Source: an uncultured Lachnospiraceae bacterium
GTDB taxonomy: Bacteria > Bacillota > Clostridia > Lachnospirales > Lachnospiraceae
NCBI GenBank assembly: GCA_902782815.1
Contig: CACZOS010000301.1
Span: forward strand, 1-9,183
Length of the DNA: 9,183 nucleotides
Reading direction: 5' to 3'
Part shown: positions 6,302-9,183 of the stretch, piece by piece
How positions within the stretch are numbered: the stretch's first letter is position 1
Layout: each line of letters opens with the position of its first letter
Position numbers and translations under genes: made by a program
Notes under the pieces: generated by a model
Told to the model about the DNA's origin: nothing
Seen by the model: only the letters and a program-made list of their open reading frames with translations
The model's database searches: none

Positions 6302-6511
6302 TCAGGCTTCCCCGACCAGAATTCTTCCATAGGAAGGATATCTCTGATACAAAGGATGTTTTTTTATCCTCTCTTTTAATCTGTCCGACAGCCTGCAGAA
6401 ACAGTATAGCGAAATAAGCAGAAAAGGAATCTGAGGTATGACAGGCAGCAACAGCCCGATCACTCCCAAAACCAAAAACACTACCCCCGGTATTGCCCAT
6501 AATACTTTCAT
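6302..6511 (-). CDS. Short DUF454/YbaN-like inner membrane protein
   Basis: 69 residues from the preferred start: MKVLWAIPGVVFLVLGVIGL, a first membrane helix, then LLPVIPQIPFLLISLYCFCRLSDRL. The latter is the DUF454 signature (G-x-x-L-P-x-x-P-x-x-P-F-x-L-L-x-x-x-C-F-x-R-x-S-x-R). It is basic after about residue 44 (KERIKKHPLYQRYPSYGR). YbaN and its relatives are usually about 115-130 residues with further C-terminal membrane helices, so this copy lacks that half. The open frame extends 33 codons upstream to 6610, but GGAGGTG seven bases before ATG 6511 fixes the inner start. The function of DUF454 is not established. A terminator follows at 6219-6253, and a decayed transporter tail lies upstream in the same direction. 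Confidence 0.78.
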   Translation of the reverse strand: MKVLWAIPGVVFLVLGVIGLLLPVIPQIPFLLISLYCFCRLSDRLKERIKKHPLYQRYPSYGRILVGEA

Positions 6512-6516
6512 CGTTA

Positions 6517-6523
6517 CACCTCC
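6517..6523 (-). promoter_or_regulatory. Strong ribosome binding site deciding the DUF454 start
   Basis: The minus strand reads GGAGGTG, then five bases, then ATG at 6511 (seven bases after GGAGG). It would lie inside the coding region if the outer ATG at 6610 were used; those extra 33 residues are polar and unlike the family. Confidence 0.8.
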
Positions 6524-6572
6524 GATTCCGTTATCTGTTATTACCATACTATATATACGATCATATTCCCAT

Positions 6573-6832
6573 TTAACAGATTTCCTGCTTTTTACGGGTA
6601 TTCGCTGCATGCACTCCGGCGATAATGACCATTGCTCCGATAATCTGCAGGAATGTCAGTCTTTCATGTAAAAAACATAACTCAAACCATATATTATTTC
6701 ACAACCTGCCGCGCAAAGACTGCCGGTAAACAATTCGTTCCTGCCCAAATTATCATCCTTTATCTCAAGTAATTCAACCATTGCAACCAGTATACCATAT
6801 AAGAGAAAGATGACGCCAGTCATACCCCCGAT
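6573..6832 (-). pseudogene. Decayed C-terminal part of an EamA/DMT-type transporter
   Basis: On the minus strand the last 30-odd codons before TAA 6573-6575 read FLHERLTFLQIIGAMVIIAGVHAANTRKKQEIC when split across a frame change, the typical end of an EamA domain (FL-x-E-R-L-T-x-x-Q-x-x-G-A-x-x-I-x-A-G-V). The preceding part lies in another frame: MTGVIFLLYGILVAMVELLEI from ATG 6823 to AAGCEIIYGLSYVF. The two join if one T is restored to the six-T run at 6670-6675. A TAA at 6833-6835 lies in the same frame as the upstream part; behind it another 22 open codons (to 6901) read hydrophobic and could be older sequence of the same gene. No proper ribosome binding site precedes ATG 6823. The full gene would be near 300 residues, so most is missing. 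Between this and 6511 nothing else is seen. Confidence 0.62.
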
Positions 6833-6860
6833 TTATACACCTACAGTACAATCAGATACA

Positions 6861-6889
6861 TTTACAAGGCCACAGATCAGGAGTACATT
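6861..6889 (+). promoter_or_regulatory. Candidate promoter of the MTR-kinase-like gene
   Basis: TTTACA (6861-6866, five of six to TTGACA), 17 bases, then TACATT (6884-6889, four of six). The predicted start is near 6896, about 44 bases ahead of the ATG. The A/T-rich sequence also offers TATTAT near 6899 without a matching -35, so the exact start is uncertain. Confidence 0.4.
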
Positions 6890-6927
6890 GAAAATAGTAT
6901 ATTATGCATTGATATGTGATACAAAAT

Positions 6928-6931
6928 GAGG
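6928..6931 (+). promoter_or_regulatory. Ribosome binding site deciding the MTR-kinase-like start
   Basis: GAGG lies eight bases before ATG 6940. The frame stays open upstream to a GTG at 6916, which has no ribosome binding site in front of it and would contain this one. Confidence 0.65.
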
Positions 6932-6939
6932 ATAAAAAA

Positions 6940-8199
6940 ATGATCGTTATATCCAGGGAAAACATCATACCCTATATCAAAGAGCATATTCCGGAATTTG
7001 ACGATACTCTTCCTGTGGACATCTCATGTATTGGAGAGGGAACGCCTGAGGAGGATGGGGACGGCTATGTCAATCATGTCTTTCGTATCCGTACGGAAAA
7101 AGAGGCTTATGTGCTGAAGCAGGGATTGAAAAAAGCCAGGGTTTCCGACATGTCCATGGAGATGTCCAGGATTCAGCTGGAATATGACTGTATGTGCATT
7201 CGCTACAGCATTATGCCTGAATATACACCTTATCCTGTTTTCTATGATCCTGCAGGCAACCTCTTTGTCATGGAAAATGTTTCTGACTTAAAGGTGGCCC
7301 GCTTCCAGTTCAATAAAAATTTGACTTTTGAACGTTTCGGCTATATGTGCGGCCGGTACGCTGCCATCAATGAATTCTATACTTCCGAGTATTATCTGGG
7401 CAGAGAGGATTACCGTAATCTGATCTGCCGTTTCATGAACACCGGAATGAGGAAGATCATGGAAGACGGCATGTTCCTTGACTGTTTTAATTATCCTTTT
7501 GAAGATGCCCTGGGGGAGGACTTTCAGGACTTCGCCGAACTGTTCTCCAGGGACAGCCGTTATGTTACAGAACTGTATAAACTGCGCCGGTCTTATATGA
7601 GCCGCGCGGATGCACTGATCCATGCGGACTTCCACACTTCTAATGTACTGGTTTCCCAGGATGAGATGAAAGTCATAGACATGGAGTTCTCCTTCATGGG
7701 CCCCTTTGGTTATGATATAGGCTATATGACGGGCAATCTGATCTCCCAGTATTGTGCAGCCTGCTTCAAAGCATTTCCTTCCGAAGAGGAAAGGCAGGAG
7801 TATAAAGCCTATCTTCTGGCTACCATCAAACATATGTATTATACTTATTTTCTTACCTTTACCGATTGCTGGACGGAAAACTGCAAGGCCCGCTACAAAA
7901 ACCAGAACGGTTTAAGACGCAGTATCATGGATGAAATGATGGTGGAGTCTGTGGGATACGCTTCAATGGTTAACTGGTTCCGCACGGTTACCACAATCCC
8001 TTATCCGGATTTTGATGTCATCGACGATCTGGCTGCAAGACGGCAGGCAGAGACCTTATCCCTTCTGATCGACTGGCAGATCATGTTCCAAAGATATGGT
8101 TACAAGTCCGTGGACGATCTCATTAATACCATAATTTATGTGGAGAAAGAGTTCCACCGGGTCAAGAATCAGAATACAAAAGAAACCGAACGAAGGTAG
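6940..8199 (+). CDS. mtnK: S-methyl-5-thioribose kinase-like phosphotransferase (APH fold)
   Basis: 419 residues, soluble, close to the family's usual 390-420. It follows methylthioribose kinase order: nucleotide-binding loop and strands GEGTPEEDGDGYVNHVFRI (32-50), lysine strand AYVLKQG (K60), hinge FVMENVSDLKVARF (109-122), and FYTSEYYL (146-153). The catalytic loop is LIHADFHTSNVLV (226-238, D230), and the metal-binding segment KVIDMEFSFMGPFGYDIG (244-261, D247) resembles the DPEFAFYGP-x-GFD of MtnK. Two positions differ from Bacillus-type enzymes as I recall them: HGD is HAD and DPEF is DMEF. MtnK phosphorylates methylthioribose in methionine salvage, but none of the other salvage genes is in this window, so the substrate might have shifted; the symbol marks family, not proven activity. 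A bidirectional terminator follows at once. Confidence 0.75.
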   Translation: MIVISRENIIPYIKEHIPEFDDTLPVDISCIGEGTPEEDGDGYVNHVFRIRTEKEAYVLKQGLKKARVSDMSMEMSRIQLEYDCMCIRYSIMPEYTPYPVFYDPAGNLFVMENVSDLKVARFQFNKNLTFERFGYMCGRYAAINEFYTSEYYLGREDYRNLICRFMNTGMRKIMEDGMFLDCFNYPFEDALGEDFQDFAELFSRDSRYVTELYKLRRSYMSRADALIHADFHTSNVLVSQDEMKVIDMEFSFMGPFGYDIGYMTGNLISQYCAACFKAFPSEEERQEYKAYLLATIKHMYYTYFLTFTDCWTENCKARYKNQNGLRRSIMDEMMVESVGYASMVNWFRTVTTIPYPDFDVIDDLAARRQAETLSLLIDWQIMFQRYGYKSVDDLINTIIYVEKEFHRVKNQNTKETERR

Positions 8200-8203
8200 A
8201 TAC

Positions 8204-8236
8204 AAAAGAAGGCGTCATGATGACGCCTTCTTTTTA
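8204..8236. terminator. Bidirectional terminator between convergent genes
   Basis: AAGAAGGCGTCAT (8206-8218) and ATGACGCCTTCTT (8220-8232) are perfect inverted copies around one base; as a hairpin it forms an 11-base-pair stem with a five-base loop. Plus-strand T (8231-8235) ends the MTR-kinase-like gene five bases after its stop. Plus-strand A (8204-8207) gives a T run on the minus strand for the phosphatase gene ending at 8296. Confidence 0.92.
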
Positions 8237-8295
8237 TTTATACATCCATCCGCACTGCCGGTTTTGCTGCAGAGGTCAGACATGGCTGACAGCAT

Positions 8296-9183
8296 TCATG
8301 ATCGGTGAATATTTTTGTATTTCCATTTGAAACAGAGCATGGTCATATCATCGAACTGCTCATTTTCCTTGACGAAATCATCCACAGATTTTTTTACATT
8401 TTCGAGTATAGTTTCCGGATCGGCATCAGCGGAACCGGTCAGACAGGCAAGAAGCCTTTCATTACCGTAAAGTTCCTTGGAAACTGCTGTGGCCTCGGTC
8501 ACCCCGTCGGTATACATGAAAATGGTATCGCCTTCCTTCAGGTGCAGTTTCTTTTCCACAAACAGAGCATCTTCCATCCCCGCAAGGATAAAGCTGTTCT
8601 TCATTTTGATGAATTCCGCCCTCTTGCCACGGATAAGCACGGGAGGATTGTGACCCGCGCTGACATAGGTAAGACTCCCGTCATTCAGGTCCAGGATCCC
8701 CGCCCAGAGGGTAACAAACATATCCGCCTCATTCTTTTCACATAAGGTATTGTTCGCCACAAAAAGTGCTTCACAAAGACTCGGGACGTCTCTGATACAG
8801 TTCTGAAGAACGATTTTGGAAGAAGCCATGAACAGCGCCGCCGGCACACCTTTGCCGGAGACGTCACCGATCAGAAAGGCCAGTCTGTCGCTGTCCACAA
8901 AGAAAACATCATAAAAATCCCCGCCTACCTGCTTGGCAGCCTCCATGGACGCACTGACTGCGATTTCCGGCCTTCCCGGGTATCTTTCAGAGATTGAGGG
9001 AAGCAGAGAATGCTGGATCACATTGGCCACCTCCAGCTCTGATTTGAGACGCTCTCTCTCTATAGACAGAGCCTGCTGGCTTTCAATATACTGTATCATT
9101 CCGGACATCATGGCGATCCCCAATGCATTGACCGTTATGAAAGGGAAAGCGATCTGATGGACAATACCGAAAGCAACGGAAAA
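8296..9183 (-). CDS. Membrane-anchored PP2C/SpoIIE-type (RsbU-like) phosphatase (partial, cut by right edge)
   Basis: The frame runs open to the right edge, so the true start is outside; 295 residues are visible. Visible residues 1-30 (GIVHQIAFPFITVNALGIAMMSGMI) are hydrophobic and resemble the last helix of a 5TM LytS/YhcK-type sensor. A short helical linker (about 35-60, ALSIERERLKSELEVANVIQHSLLP) then leads to the phosphatase domain. Its signatures are all present: GGDFYD (87-92), GDVSGKG (106-112), SAGHNPP (175-181), TDGVTEA (225-231) and FDDMT (277-281). The metal-binding aspartates are therefore intact and it should be active. Such enzymes dephosphorylate anti-sigma-factor antagonists (STAS proteins) and so switch stress or sporulation sigma factors; no STAS or anti-sigma gene is visible here, so the target is unknown. 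It converges with the MTR-kinase-like gene. Confidence 0.9.
   Translation of the reverse strand, partial: FSVAFGIVHQIAFPFITVNALGIAMMSGMIQYIESQQALSIERERLKSELEVANVIQHSLLPSISERYPGRPEIAVSASMEAAKQVGGDFYDVFFVDSDRLAFLIGDVSGKGVPAALFMASSKIVLQNCIRDVPSLCEALFVANNTLCEKNEADMFVTLWAGILDLNDGSLTYVSAGHNPPVLIRGKRAEFIKMKNSFILAGMEDALFVEKKLHLKEGDTIFMYTDGVTEATAVSKELYGNERLLACLTGSADADPETILENVKKSVDDFVKENEQFDDMTMLCFKWKYKNIHRS

Noticed and set aside
8262..8295. An imperfect hairpin (GCTGTCAG ... CTGAC ... TGCAGC) just behind the phosphatase stop, minus strand.
   Set aside because: It is interrupted and not followed by a T run; the strong bidirectional hairpin at 8204-8236 does the job.

Overview
The window looks like the chromosome of a low-to-mid-GC anaerobic Firmicute, most likely a Lachnospiraceae/Clostridia gut-type bacterium. 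The reasons are strong AGGAGG-type ribosome binding sites, small operons closed by U-tract hairpins, a CoA-disulfide-reductase/rhodanese/TusA/DsrE fusion beside a Crp-type regulator, a BspA-type leucine-rich-repeat protein and a membrane-linked SpoIIE-type phosphatase. This assignment is by gene style only. No rRNA, tRNA, CRISPR array, insertion sequence or phage gene was seen.

Layout. A plus-strand gene ends at 157 (fragment, unrecognised). From 3785 back to 252 the minus strand carries a three-gene operon: thioredoxin, an 825-residue multidomain sulfur-transfer flavoenzyme, and a Crp/Fnr-family regulator. It ends in a hairpin at 156-190. Its promoter has a good -10, no good -35, and a perfect TGTGA-N5-TCACA inverted repeat centred about 41 bases before the predicted transcription start, the classic place for a Crp/Fnr-type activator. 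The third gene may therefore control its own operon. Upstream, still on the minus strand, are a P-loop kinase of the uridine-kinase/YggC type (3968-4711), a small cytoplasmic LRR_5 protein (4789-5277) with its own promoter, a secreted two-SH3b-domain protein (5418-6083), and a short DUF454/YbaN-like membrane protein (6302-6511).

The stretch 6512-6939 has no intact gene. It holds a decayed minus-strand EamA-type transporter tail (frameshift in a six-T run, plus an upstream in-frame stop) and the probable promoter of the next gene. That plus-strand gene, 6940-8199, encodes a methylthioribose-kinase-like phosphotransferase. It converges, across a shared bidirectional hairpin (8204-8236), with a minus-strand PP2C/SpoIIE-type phosphatase whose N-terminal membrane sensor runs off the right edge.

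How the genes work together. The clearest functional unit is the redox/sulfur operon: the flavoenzyme, rhodanese, TusA and DsrE-like domains together would move and reduce sulfane sulfur (CoA-persulfide or polysulfide), thioredoxin would supply thiols, and the Crp-type protein would tune expression. The other genes look like independent envelope, signalling or salvage units. Four start codons were moved inward from the longest open frame because the ribosome binding site fits only the inner start. The best candidates for a second look are the self-regulating sulfur operon, the 11-base direct repeat before the SH3 gene, the short DUF454 gene with a 58-codon open extension behind its stop, and the broken transporter tail.
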